Below are positions 1 through 7,881 of a stretch of 64,000 bases of DNA, one piece after another. The stretch is taken from positions 2,142,001 through 2,206,000 of the forward strand of contig NZ_CP060719.1 in NCBI RefSeq assembly GCF_014396975.1, read 5' to 3'. Position 1 is the stretch's first letter. Each line of letters starts with the position of its first letter. The position numbers and the translations under genes were made by a program. The DNA is from Thermomonas carbonis. GTDB lineage: Bacteria; Pseudomonadota; Gammaproteobacteria; Xanthomonadales; Xanthomonadaceae. Below the pieces are notes generated by a model, which had not been told where the DNA came from, searched no databases, and worked only from the letters and a program-made list of their open reading frames with translations.

Positions 1-189
1 TGCACGCATTGCGTGATCGTGTTCGTCGCGCTGGACGGCGTGGAGGGCACGCCGGTCGCGGTGCCGGGCTGGATTCCGCGCGATGAAGAAGACCACCGCC
101 TGGCCGAGTACGCGATGCAGGTGATGGCGCTGAGCAAGGACATCGAGCAGACCGTGGCCCGATACCGCGAGGCCGGCAGGAAGGCCTGA
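1..189 (+). CDS. Acyl-CoA thioesterase, C-terminal part (5' end outside window)
   Basis: Frame 1 is open from the first base to a TGA at 187-189 and encodes the last 62 residues of a protein. The segment VIVFVALDG followed by a VAVPGW element and a long charged C-terminal helix matches the last strand and tail of hotdog-fold acyl-CoA thioesterases of the YciA type, which hydrolyse acyl-CoA to free acid and CoA in the cytoplasm. The catalytic part lies outside the window, so the assignment rests on the tail only. A strong hairpin follows 6 bases after the stop. Confidence 0.6.
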   Translation, partial: CTHCVIVFVALDGVEGTPVAVPGWIPRDEEDHRLAEYAMQVMALSKDIEQTVARYREAGRKA

Positions 190-195
190 AACGCA

Positions 196-217
196 GACGC
201 CGCCCGGAGGCGGCGTC
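196..217. terminator. Hairpin between convergent genes
   Basis: Perfect 9-bp stem GACGCCGCC / GGCGGCGTC with a CGGA tetraloop. It sits between the thioesterase stop and the stop of the minus-strand NlpC/P60 gene and could serve both. There is no clear T-run on either side. Confidence 0.6.
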
Positions 218-235
218 GGCAAATGCAGGTTTGCT

Positions 236-892
236 TCAGGCGCCGGTCGCGAGCCGCCGGGCCTGCAGGTACTTCTGACTCCAGTAACCGCTGTCCATGC
301 TGGACACGGTGACGTCGCGGCCGGTGCGCGGGGCGTGCAGGAACTTGCCCTCGCCGATGTAGATCCCGACGTGGTCGACGCGACCGCGCTTGCCGAAGAA
401 CACCAGGTCGCCTTCGGCGAGGGCGGTGCGATCGGCGACGGCGGTGCCTTCATTGGCCATCGAGCGCGATACGCGCGGCAGGTCGATGCCGATCGTGCGG
501 AACACGTAACCGACCAGACCGCTGCAGTCGAAGCCGGCTTCCGGGCTGGTGCCGCCCCAGCGATAGGGCGTGCCCAGCAGCGAGAACGCACGCTGCAGGA
601 CGGATTTGATGCGGCTGGACGTGGTCGGTGCGTTCTGCGCGCTTTGCAGGGCGGCGATCTGCGCGACCAGTGGGGCGTTGTCGGGGCTGGCCAGGTCGAC
701 CGTGGCCACGGCATCCAGCGGTGCCTGGGTGGCGACGGTCACCGAGGGCGCGGCATCGGCCGGCGGCGCGGTGGGGGTGATCGCCATCGCCGGGGCGGCG
801 CAGGCGGCCAGCGCCACGGCGAGGAACAAGGTGTATCCCCGGCGGGCGGGGTGGGCGGCGGTATGGCCGTGGGGCAGGGTCGCTGTCGTCAC
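236..892 (-). CDS. Exported NlpC/P60 (C40) cell-wall peptidase
   Basis: 218 aa. The N-terminus has a basic stretch (HPARRG) and a hydrophobic signal segment at about 20-37 ending in APAMA; an LAAC at 28-31 could alternatively be a lipobox. After a low-complexity linker (about 38-92) comes an NlpC/P60 domain with the catalytic Cys in FDCSGL (C123), His in VDHVGIY (H174) and a third polar residue in LHAPRTG (H186). The family cleaves peptide stems of peptidoglycan, usually the gamma-D-Glu-diaminopimelate bond, in the periplasm. It lies head-to-tail behind a paralogue (1055-1615), which suggests tandem duplication. The exact bond cut is inferred. Confidence 0.9.
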   Translation of the reverse strand: MTTATLPHGHTAAHPARRGYTLFLAVALAACAAPAMAITPTAPPADAAPSVTVATQAPLDAVATVDLASPDNAPLVAQIAALQSAQNAPTTSSRIKSVLQRAFSLLGTPYRWGGTSPEAGFDCSGLVGYVFRTIGIDLPRVSRSMANEGTAVADRTALAEGDLVFFGKRGRVDHVGIYIGEGKFLHAPRTGRDVTVSSMDSGYWSQKYLQARRLATGA

Positions 893-998
893 GCGGTCAT
901 CACGATTTGAAACCAGGGGCGACTATGCCCGTCGATGCCGTGTGAAGGGTTCAAAAATCGTTAGCTGGACGCAAATGAATGCGAGGGCCGGTCACAAA

Positions 999-1017
999 AA
1001 TAGCCGTTTGGCCTATT
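999..1017 (-). terminator. Short intrinsic terminator after the NlpC/P60 lipoprotein gene
   Basis: Read on the minus strand, AATAGGCC-AAAC-GGCTATT forms a stem with one bulged base, followed directly by TTTG. The surrounding 160 bases between the two NlpC/P60 genes are A+T-richer than the genes and hold no coding frame. Confidence 0.45.
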
Positions 1018-1054
1018 CATCTTGATGAAACGCCGATGATCGCAAGTCCTTGAA

Positions 1055-1615
1055 TCACAAAAGCAATCGCCTTGCACCGGTGTAATGGTCGCGCCACCAG
1101 CTGCCGTCGAGCCGGTCCAGGCGCACCGTGCCGCCGCTGTTCGGAGCGTGCACGAAGCGGCCCTCTCCCACGTAGATACCGACATGGCTGACCTGGCCGC
1201 CACTGCCGAAGAACACCAGGTCGCCACCGGCCAGGCGGTCGGTGGCGATCCTCGGTCCTTGGGTCTCGGCGAGCTCTCGCGATGTCCTTGGCAGGCGCAG
1301 GTCCAGCATGTCGCGGAACACGTAGTTGACCAGCCCGCTGCAGTCGAAGCCGCCCTCCGGGGTGTTCCCGCCGTAGCGATACGGCGTCCCGACCAGGCTG
1401 ATCGCGCGCATCAGCACTGCATTGGCCTTCGCCGGGTCCGCGGGTTGGACGACGGGCCAATCGCGCTGGGGCGTTCGCTGGCTCGCGCTCGGGCGGACGT
1501 TGCCACCGCAACCGGCCAGCAGCAGGGCAGCCAATAGCGCCAGCAGGGCATTGCGCGGATAATTCCGTGCGCCATGCGCACCCGGTCGCTGCTGGCAGTC
1601 GGCTGGTCCAATCAT
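1055..1615 (-). CDS. NlpC/P60 (C40) peptidase lipoprotein
   Basis: 186 aa from the ATG at 1613-1615. A longer open frame upstream is antisense to the SlyD-like gene and is not taken as coding. A hydrophobic stretch (about 22-35) ends in the lipobox LLAGC, so Cys36 is probably lipidated and the protein sits on an inner or outer membrane leaflet. The NlpC/P60 domain has FDCSGL (C92), VSHVGIY (H144) and VHAPNSG (H156), the full Cys-His-His set. The role is remodelling of peptidoglycan peptides. It is paralogous to the gene at 236-892, with the same motif spacing. The start is not fixed by a good ribosome site and leaves a rather long n-region before the lipobox. Confidence 0.88.
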   Translation of the reverse strand: MIGPADCQQRPGAHGARNYPRNALLALLAALLLAGCGGNVRPSASQRTPQRDWPVVQPADPAKANAVLMRAISLVGTPYRYGGNTPEGGFDCSGLVNYVFRDMLDLRLPRTSRELAETQGPRIATDRLAGGDLVFFGSGGQVSHVGIYVGEGRFVHAPNSGGTVRLDRLDGSWWRDHYTGARRLLL

Positions 1616-1681
1616 TCGCGCAGTGTTCCCGCATCGCCGTTCGGCGGCAAGCGCGCAACTGCACCAAGACCGAGAGCACCC

Positions 1682-2164
1682 ATGAAGATCGAAAAAGACC
1701 GCGTCGTCCGTTTCCACTATGCCGTTGCCGAGACCGGCCAGGAGTCGGTGGAGAACTCGAAGGACAGCGGCCAGCCGCTGGCGATCCTGTTCGGCCACGG
1801 CAACATCATCCCCGGCCTGGAAAAGGCGATGGACGGCCGCGAGGCTGGCGACAGCTTCAAGGCCAGCGTGCCGGCCGCAGACGCCTACGGCGAACGCCGC
1901 GACGGCCTTGGCCAGCGCGTGCCCAAGAAGCATTTCGGGGCGCAGAAGCTGGCACCCGGCATGCAAGTCGTGCTCAACACCAACTTCGGCCCGCGCGCCG
2001 TCACCATCGAGAAGGTGGGCATGAGCGTGGTCGATGTCGACCTCAATCACCCGATGGCCGGCAAGGACCTGGAGTTCGACATCGAGATCGTGGAAGTCCG
2101 CGAGGCTTCCGCGGAAGAATTGGCGCACGGCCACGTGCACGGTGACGGCGGCCACCAGCATTGA
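1682..2164 (+). CDS. FKBP-type peptidyl-prolyl isomerase, SlyD-like
   Basis: 160 aa starting MKIEKDRVV; an in-frame ATG at 1574 gives a non-conserved extension and is ignored. Residues 1-70 hold the FKBP core (LFGHGNIIPGLEKAM), about 71-120 the insert-in-flap chaperone domain, and NHPMAGK (122-128) returns to the FKBP fold, the SlyD arrangement. The family catalyses prolyl cis-trans isomerisation and binds unfolded protein in the cytoplasm. The C-terminus is histidine-rich (HGHVHGDGGHQH), a shortened version of the metal-binding tail by which E. coli SlyD delivers nickel. The tail has no cysteines, so metal binding is inferred and may be weaker. A strong terminator follows. Confidence 0.9.
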   Translation: MKIEKDRVVRFHYAVAETGQESVENSKDSGQPLAILFGHGNIIPGLEKAMDGREAGDSFKASVPAADAYGERRDGLGQRVPKKHFGAQKLAPGMQVVLNTNFGPRAVTIEKVGMSVVDVDLNHPMAGKDLEFDIEIVEVREASAEELAHGHVHGDGGHQH

Positions 2165-2173
2165 GTTGACCCG

Positions 2174-2200
2174 CCATCCCTGCGAAGGCAGGGATCCAGT
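2174..2200. repeat. REP-like palindromic repeat, copy 1
   Basis: CATCCCTGC-GAAG-GCAGGGATCCAG: an 8-bp perfect stem (2176-2183 / 2188-2195) with a 4-base loop followed by CCAG. A related copy with compensating base changes is at 56531-56560 in the opposite orientation. Confidence 0.6.
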
Positions 2201-2276
2201 GTCTTTGCTGTTGATTTGAGGCCACTCGCACTCGGCACGTCGTCTTCCGACGGTAATGACCAGCAACGTTCGAGCG

Positions 2277-2300
2277 AATGGCCCGCGCAAGCGGGCCATT
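2277..2300 (+). terminator. Intrinsic terminator of the SlyD-like gene
   Basis: AATGGCCCGC-GCAA-GCGGGCCATT, a perfect 10-bp stem with a GCAA tetraloop, followed by TTCGTT. Confidence 0.8.
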
Positions 2301-2368
2301 TTCGTTGAGGCCGAATTGCTGCGGGCGATGCGCTACGCTGCCGGCACGCAACTGGGGAGGGGCGTTCC

Positions 2369-3625
2369 ATGTCGGGCATGAAGGCGGTGGGGCCGGTCTC
2401 TGCGGGCGAGCGGGTGGAAGTGATGGACGTGCTGCGCGGGGTCGCGCTGCTCGGCATCCTGCTGATGAACATCGAGGCCTTCGTCGGTCCGATGATGGAA
2501 TCGATCACCGGGGTCAACCCGCGTTTCAGCGGCATCGACCGCTCGGTGGACGCGGCGATCTACGTGCTGGTGCAAGGGAAGTTCATCGCGATGTTCTCGC
2601 TGCTGTTCGGCATGGGTTTCGCGGTGATGCTCGAACGGGCGAATGCCGGCGGCCGGAGCGGTACCGCGCTCTACGCACGTCGCCTGCTGGCCCTGTTCGG
2701 CATCGGCCTGGTGCATGCCTTGCTGATCTGGTCCGGTGACATCCTGCTGACTTATGCGCTGCTTGGCTTCGTGCTGCTGCTGTGCTTCCGGCGCACGCCG
2801 GTCTCGCGCCTGCCCAGGTGGGGCGTGGCCCTGTACCTGTTGCCGTTGCTGCTGACGTGGGCGATGGCGGGCTTCGCGACGCTGGCGCAACAGGATCCAC
2901 AGGCGATTGCCGAATTCCAGAAGGGCATGGCTACGCAAGCCCGGCAGATGGCCGCGCTGGTCGATGGCCAGCGCCAAGCCTTCGGTGCTGGCACTTATGC
3001 CGAAGCCGTGGCCCAGCGGGCCACAGACACCGGCGCGATGCTCGGGTTCCTGGTGTTCTTCGGCCCGACCCTGCTTGGCGTTTTCCTGTTCGGCGCTTGG
3101 TTCATGCGCAGCGGCACCATCCCCCACAGCGCGGCGCACCTGCCGCTGTTCCGCCGCCTGCGCAATCTTGGCTTCGGCATCGGCCTGCCGCTGATGCTGT
3201 GGTCGGCGTGGACACATCCCACCATGAGCTTTTCGCAGATGAGCATCGGCAGCGCCGCCGCGCAGACCGCGGCACAGGTCGCCAACCTGCTGTTGATGCT
3301 GGCGTACCTGTCGGCGATCGTGCTGGCGATGCAATTGCCTGCCTGGGCGAAACGCCTGCGCTGGCTGGCACCGGCGGGGCGGATGGCGCTGACCAACTAC
3401 CTGATGCAATCGGTGGTGTGCACGCTGGTCTTCTACGGCTATGGCCTGGGCTTTTTCGAGCAGTTGCCGCGCGCGTGGCAGCCGCTGTTCGTGCTGGCGC
3501 TGTTCGCGCTGCAGGTCGGCTTCAGCCATTGGTGGCTGGCGCGCTACCGACTCGGGCCGATGGAATGGCTGTGGCGGTGGATGACGTATGGCCAGCGGCC
3601 TGCGATGCATGTCGCCTTGTCATGA
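2369..3625 (+). CDS. DUF418 family integral membrane protein (YeiB-like)
   Basis: 418 aa. GGGAGGGG lies 9 bases before the ATG; the Met at 2378 is an alternative start. The N-terminal segment EVMDVLRGVALLGILLMN is typical of the DUF418/DUF1624 superfamily, followed by about ten hydrophobic segments. The C-terminal DUF418 core (about 260-410) contains APAGRMALTNYLMQS and a GPMEWLWRWMTYG ending close to the family signature GPxEWxWR. Members are inner-membrane proteins suspected to act as acyltransferases or transporters; no reaction is established. It is probably monocistronic, with a terminator before it and an independent GTG-start gene 66 bases after it. Confidence 0.88.
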   Translation: MSGMKAVGPVSAGERVEVMDVLRGVALLGILLMNIEAFVGPMMESITGVNPRFSGIDRSVDAAIYVLVQGKFIAMFSLLFGMGFAVMLERANAGGRSGTALYARRLLALFGIGLVHALLIWSGDILLTYALLGFVLLLCFRRTPVSRLPRWGVALYLLPLLLTWAMAGFATLAQQDPQAIAEFQKGMATQARQMAALVDGQRQAFGAGTYAEAVAQRATDTGAMLGFLVFFGPTLLGVFLFGAWFMRSGTIPHSAAHLPLFRRLRNLGFGIGLPLMLWSAWTHPTMSFSQMSIGSAAAQTAAQVANLLLMLAYLSAIVLAMQLPAWAKRLRWLAPAGRMALTNYLMQSVVCTLVFYGYGLGFFEQLPRAWQPLFVLALFALQVGFSHWWLARYRLGPMEWLWRWMTYGQRPAMHVALS

Positions 3626-3691
3626 GCGAGGCTGACGGACAAGCCCGCAAGCCCGGATAATGCCGGTTTCCATTCAGCGGACCTGGACATC

Positions 3692-4963
3692 GTGAGCGCA
3701 AGCGGGCAACCGGAGTCAATCGATGTGCTGGTGGTCGGTGCCGGGGTATCCGGACTGGCCACCGCATTGGCGCTGTTGAACGATGGCCGCGGCGTCACGG
3801 TGATCGATGCCGGCCGTATCGGCGGCGGTGCCTCGCATGGCAATTGCGGGACGCTGACCCCGAGCCACGCAACGCCGCTCGCCGCGCCGGGCACGATCGC
3901 CAAGGCGATGCGCTGGATGTTCAAGAAGGATGCGCCGCTATTCGTGCCGCCGCGCTTCGACCCGCTGCTGTGGCGCTGGATGGCCGGGTTCGCCCTGCGC
4001 TGCAACCTCCGCGACTGGGAGGCCAGCGCGCGCGCGAAGTACACCATGCTCGCCGACTCGCGCCTGCGCGTGCAGCGCTGGATCGAGGACTATGGCCTGG
4101 ACTGCGACTTCGTCGAGAGCGGCGAGGACTACGTGTTCCGGGACCAGCGCACGATGGCCAGCGAGATGCACGAGATCCCGTTGCTGCGCGACCTCGGCAT
4201 CGACGTCGAACTGTTCGATGGCGCTGCGTATGAAGCCCAGGAGCCTGCGCTGAAGCCCGGTGTGGCCGGCGCGATCCGCTTCAGCGGCGATGCCGCGTTG
4301 CGCCCCGACCGTTATGTGGCGGAACTCGCGCGCGTCGTGCGCGAAAGCGGCGGACGCATCATCGAGGATTGCGCCCTGCATTCGCTGGAAGCGGGCAATG
4401 ACGGCGTGGTCGCTATCACGGCGCAGGGCAGGCTGCACGCACGCGATGCAGTCATCGCGACCGGGGCCTGGTCGCCGCGCATCGCCCGTGAGATCGGTCT
4501 GCCGTGGCTGCGCAAGGCGATCCAGCCCGGCAAGGGCTATTCGATGACCTACAGCCGGCCAGCGCTGGTGCCGAAGCGGCCGATGATCCTGCATGGGCCG
4601 TCGGTGTGCGTTTCGTCCTGGCCGGGCGGGTTCCGCCTGGGCAGCACCATGGAATTTTCCGGTTACGACAGCCGCCTCAACGAACAACGGCTTGGCGCAC
4701 TGGAGCGCGGTGCGCGCCAGTTCCTGCACGAACCGGTCGGCCCCGAGTTGCGCGAAAAATGGTTCGGCTGGCGGCCGATGAGCCGCGACGACATTCCGTT
4801 GCTCGGCCGCGCGCCCGGCCACCGGCACCTGTGGCTGGCAGTGGGCCACGGCATGATGGGCGTGGGCATGAGCGCGGGCACCGGCCAGTTGCTGGCCGAC
4901 CTGATCGATGGTCGAACCCCGGCGATCGATCCCGCGCCATTCGATCCGGCACGCTTCGCATGA
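3692..4963 (+). CDS. FAD-dependent oxidoreductase, D-amino-acid dehydrogenase-like
   Basis: 423 aa with a GTG start. The N-terminus DVLVVGAGVSGLATALA carries the FAD dinucleotide-binding GxGxxG motif (16-21). The C-terminal KWFGWRPMSRDDIPLLG and VGHGMMGVGMSAGTG are the second FAD-contact elements of DAO/DadA-type enzymes. The family oxidises amino acids (typically D-Ala, D-Pro or hydroxyproline epimers) to imino acids, passing electrons to the membrane quinone pool. The gene lies 7 bases upstream of an N-formylglutamate deformylase, so the pair is probably co-transcribed for amino-acid breakdown. The substrate is unknown; sarcosine-oxidase-like activity is possible. Confidence 0.82.
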   Translation: MSASGQPESIDVLVVGAGVSGLATALALLNDGRGVTVIDAGRIGGGASHGNCGTLTPSHATPLAAPGTIAKAMRWMFKKDAPLFVPPRFDPLLWRWMAGFALRCNLRDWEASARAKYTMLADSRLRVQRWIEDYGLDCDFVESGEDYVFRDQRTMASEMHEIPLLRDLGIDVELFDGAAYEAQEPALKPGVAGAIRFSGDAALRPDRYVAELARVVRESGGRIIEDCALHSLEAGNDGVVAITAQGRLHARDAVIATGAWSPRIAREIGLPWLRKAIQPGKGYSMTYSRPALVPKRPMILHGPSVCVSSWPGGFRLGSTMEFSGYDSRLNEQRLGALERGARQFLHEPVGPELREKWFGWRPMSRDDIPLLGRAPGHRHLWLAVGHGMMGVGMSAGTGQLLADLIDGRTPAIDPAPFDPARFA

Positions 4964-4970
4964 GCCGGCC

Positions 4971-5771
4971 ATGAGCGACGTGCATTCCAGCGAAATTTTC
5001 ACCCTGCATCGCGGCACTGCGCCGCTGCTGCTCAGCCTGCCGCACGACGGCAGCCTGATCACGGAAGCCTTGCAGGCGCGAATGACGCCGCGGGCGCGCG
5101 TCGCACCCGATACCGACTGGCATGTGTCGCGGCTGTACGACTTCGCCCGCGACCTGGGCGCATCGATCCTGGTGCCGAAATATTCGCGCTACGTGATCGA
5201 CCTCAATCGCGGCGAGGACGATACCAGCCTGTATCCCGGTCAGAACACCACCGGTCTGGTGCCACTGGTGCGCTTCACCGGCGAGCCGATCTACCTGCCA
5301 GGCCGCGAACCCGATGCCGATGAGGTCGCATCGCGCATCGACACCTATTGGCGGCCGTATCACGCGGCGTTGCGTGGAGAACTGGATCGCCTGCGCGCCG
5401 CGCACGGGCGCGTGGCGTTGTGGGAAGGCCATTCGATCCGCGGCAGCGACCTGCCGTTCCTGTTCGATGGCCGCCTGCCGGATCTCAACCTGGGCACTGC
5501 GAATGGGGCGAGTTGTTCGCCGGCCCTGCAGGCGCGCATCGAGGCCGAACTCGCGTCGCAGATCGACTATGGCTGGGTCGCCAACGGCCGCTTCAAGGGC
5601 GGCCACATCACCCGCCATTACGGCACGCCGGCAGGCGGCATCGACGCGGTGCAACTCGAGATCAGCCAACGCACCTACATGGATGAAGACAGCTTCGCCT
5701 ACGAGCAAGCGAAGGCAGCGCAGCTGCAGCCGCTGTTGCGCGCGTTGCTGGTGGCGACGCTGGCACCCTGA
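4971..5771 (+). CDS. hutG: N-formylglutamate deformylase (amidohydrolase)
   Basis: 266 aa from the ATG just after the upstream stop, a normal length for HutG. Family features visible are LLSLPHDG near the N-terminus, DLNRGEDD with its surroundings (about 78-86), WEGHSIRGSDLPFLFDGRLPD, NGRFKGGHITRHYG and the C-terminal EISQRTYMDED. The enzyme hydrolyses N-formyl-L-glutamate to glutamate and formate, the last step of one histidine-degradation route, in the cytoplasm. The other hut genes are not in the window; the local partner is a DadA-like oxidase, so a role in another formylated amino-acid route cannot be excluded. Confidence 0.88.
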   Translation: MSDVHSSEIFTLHRGTAPLLLSLPHDGSLITEALQARMTPRARVAPDTDWHVSRLYDFARDLGASILVPKYSRYVIDLNRGEDDTSLYPGQNTTGLVPLVRFTGEPIYLPGREPDADEVASRIDTYWRPYHAALRGELDRLRAAHGRVALWEGHSIRGSDLPFLFDGRLPDLNLGTANGASCSPALQARIEAELASQIDYGWVANGRFKGGHITRHYGTPAGGIDAVQLEISQRTYMDEDSFAYEQAKAAQLQPLLRALLVATLAP

Positions 5772-5776
5772 ACGAC

Positions 5777-5800
5777 GAAGGGCGGCTTGCGCCGCCCTTC
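5777..5800. terminator. Bidirectional terminator
   Basis: GAAGGGCGGC-TTGC-GCCGCCCTTC, a perfect 10-bp stem between the convergent hutG and S9 peptidase genes. Confidence 0.75.
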
Positions 5801-5822
5801 GGGGAACCTGCGGATCCTGCGT

Positions 5823-7786
5823 CTACTTCGCGCCGGGACCGATGTGTTTCACCAGGAACGCTTCCATGCGGGTGTAAAACTGGGCGATGTTTTCCGGCTT
5901 GTAGAAGCCATGACCTTCGCCCTGGGCGACCATGGTTTCGACCGGCACGGCGGAATCCTTGAACGCGTTCTTGAGCGCGTTGAACTGGTCCATCGGCACG
6001 CGCTTGTCGATCGAGCCCTGCGCCAGGAATACGGGTACCTTGATCTTGTCGACATTCTGCGCAGGCGACCACGCTTTCAGCACGGCCGCGTCGGTTCCGA
6101 GCACCCGGTCCAGATAGCGATTGCCCGAGGCGCGGTAGGTGATATCGCCTTCCTTCTTCATCACCTGAAGGTCGTAGACGCCGACGTAGCCGATCGCGCA
6201 CTTGTACAGCTCGGGATAGCGGATCGTCTGCATCAGCGCGGCATAACCGCCATAGCTGGAGCCGTAGGTGCAGATCCGTGCGGGATCGGCGACCTTGTTG
6301 TCGACGGCCCATTTGACCCCATCCGCCAGGTCGTCCTGCATCTTGCCGCCCCACTGCAGGTAACCGCTTTGCTCGAACCTCTCGCCGCGCCCGCCCGAGC
6401 CGCGGAAGTTGACCTGCAAAACGCCATATCCGCGGCTGGCGAGGAACTGCGCATCGGGATCGTAACCCCAACTGTCATAGATGCCGTGCGGACCGCCGTG
6501 GGGCATCACCACCATCCCGCGAGCGCCGCCGCCGGCCGGTGCCGTGTAAAGCCCGTGCAGGGTCAGGCCGTCGCGGGTCTGGAAACTGATGGGGCGGGTC
6601 GGCAACAGGCTGGATTCCTTCAGCCACGGCTTCACATGCTTGACCAGTTGCAGCTTGTTGCCCGCGCCGCGGTCGAGCAGGTAGTAGCTGCCGGGGTTGC
6701 GATCCCCCAGGTCGAGAACAGCAGCGTGTTGTTGTCGCGCGTGGTGTTGTGGAAGGTCACCATCTGGCCGGGAAAGGCCTTCATCAGGCCGGCGTGTAGC
6801 TTGGACCACTCGGACGCGGGATCCAGGTACTGCACGGAGAGCTTCGACTCGTCGTAGGTGACTGCGAACGGCGCGCCACGAAAGCCGCCGTACATGATCC
6901 CGGCGATCTCCTCGTCGTCGCGGCCGGCCAGGCGGACCCGGCTGCCCTTCGTCAGGTCGACCTTGTAGAGCTGGGCGGGTTCGTCCTTGTCGATGATCAG
7001 CGCGTAGGCGGTGTTGTCGTCCGATTCGACATGCGACAGGCTCATGCTGTAGCCGGCCAGCGTCTTCGGCACCGGCATCCAGGCATTGTCGCTGCCCGGC
7101 CGGTACATCAGGACCGGATGGTCGTTCCTGTCCCTCGTGATCTTCATGCGCGCACGGCCGCTGTAATCGAACTGGAAGACCGCCGTCTCGTCCGTGCGTT
7201 CGATTTCCCGGCGCTCGCCGCTGACGGTGTCCACCTTGTAGATGACCGTGGTCAGCTTCTCGTCGCTGAGCTTGGTGGGCCAGGCGGTGAAGTCGACCAG
7301 GACCTTGTTCGGCTCGTCGTGCAGCACCTTGACGACGGAGGCGCGCCCTTCGTCCGAGCGCCGCGCGCGCCGCGACACGTCGTTTTCGATGTAGGCGAAC
7401 AGGGTTTCCTGATTCTTGCCGGACGTGTCCGTGCTCATCAGTTCGCCCTGGCTGCGTGGTGCCTCCTCGAGCGGTTCTTTCTTGGCACGGGCCACCACGA
7501 TCTGCTCGTTGGAGCTCCACAGGATGTCGGTCACGTGGTTCTGCCGCCCGAAGCGCATCGCCTTGACTTCCCCCTTGCCGTCCAGCGGAATGATCTGCAG
7601 CTGGGTCTCGACGCCATCGGGCAACGGCACGGCCATCGCGATGTGGCGGCCATCTGGAGACAGCGATACCTCGGACACTTCGCCATTCCTGGCGAAATCC
7701 ATCGCGGTCGGTACCTGTGCGACGGATTGAATGGGTACGATCAGGGCCATGGTCGCGACAGCGACAACGGTGGCGGAAGGTTTCAT
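5823..7786 (-). pseudogene. Prolyl-oligopeptidase-family (S9) peptidase, frameshifted in this sequence
   Basis: The protein is split over two frames. The N-terminal part starts at the ATG at 7784-7786 (MKPSATVVAVATMALIVP, a signal peptide) and runs through a beta-propeller-like region to NNTLLFSTWG. The C-terminal alpha/beta-hydrolase part continues in another frame from DRNPGSYYLLDRG and holds the catalytic Ser in GSSYGGYAA, Asp in QGSIDKRV and His in GEGHGF. The join falls at a run of five C (6704-6708; G5 on the coding strand). One extra G restores a single frame of about 655 aa. The family removes dipeptides or acylated residues from peptides, here in the periplasm. Because parE next door has the same kind of lesion, an assembly error is as likely as true inactivation. 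Confidence 0.8.
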
Positions 7787-7881
7787 CGGCAACGCACTCC
7801 GGCTTGGCTGATCGGTAGGGGACGAGGATAACGCCTCGCGAAAAATGCCCCAACCGATTTGCCGCGCCCGGGTGAACGCAT

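Noticed and set aside
1411..1611. Cys/Trp-rich frame near the lipoprotein NlpC start
   Set aside because: It is a shadow of the lipoprotein signal region in another frame and has no independent support.
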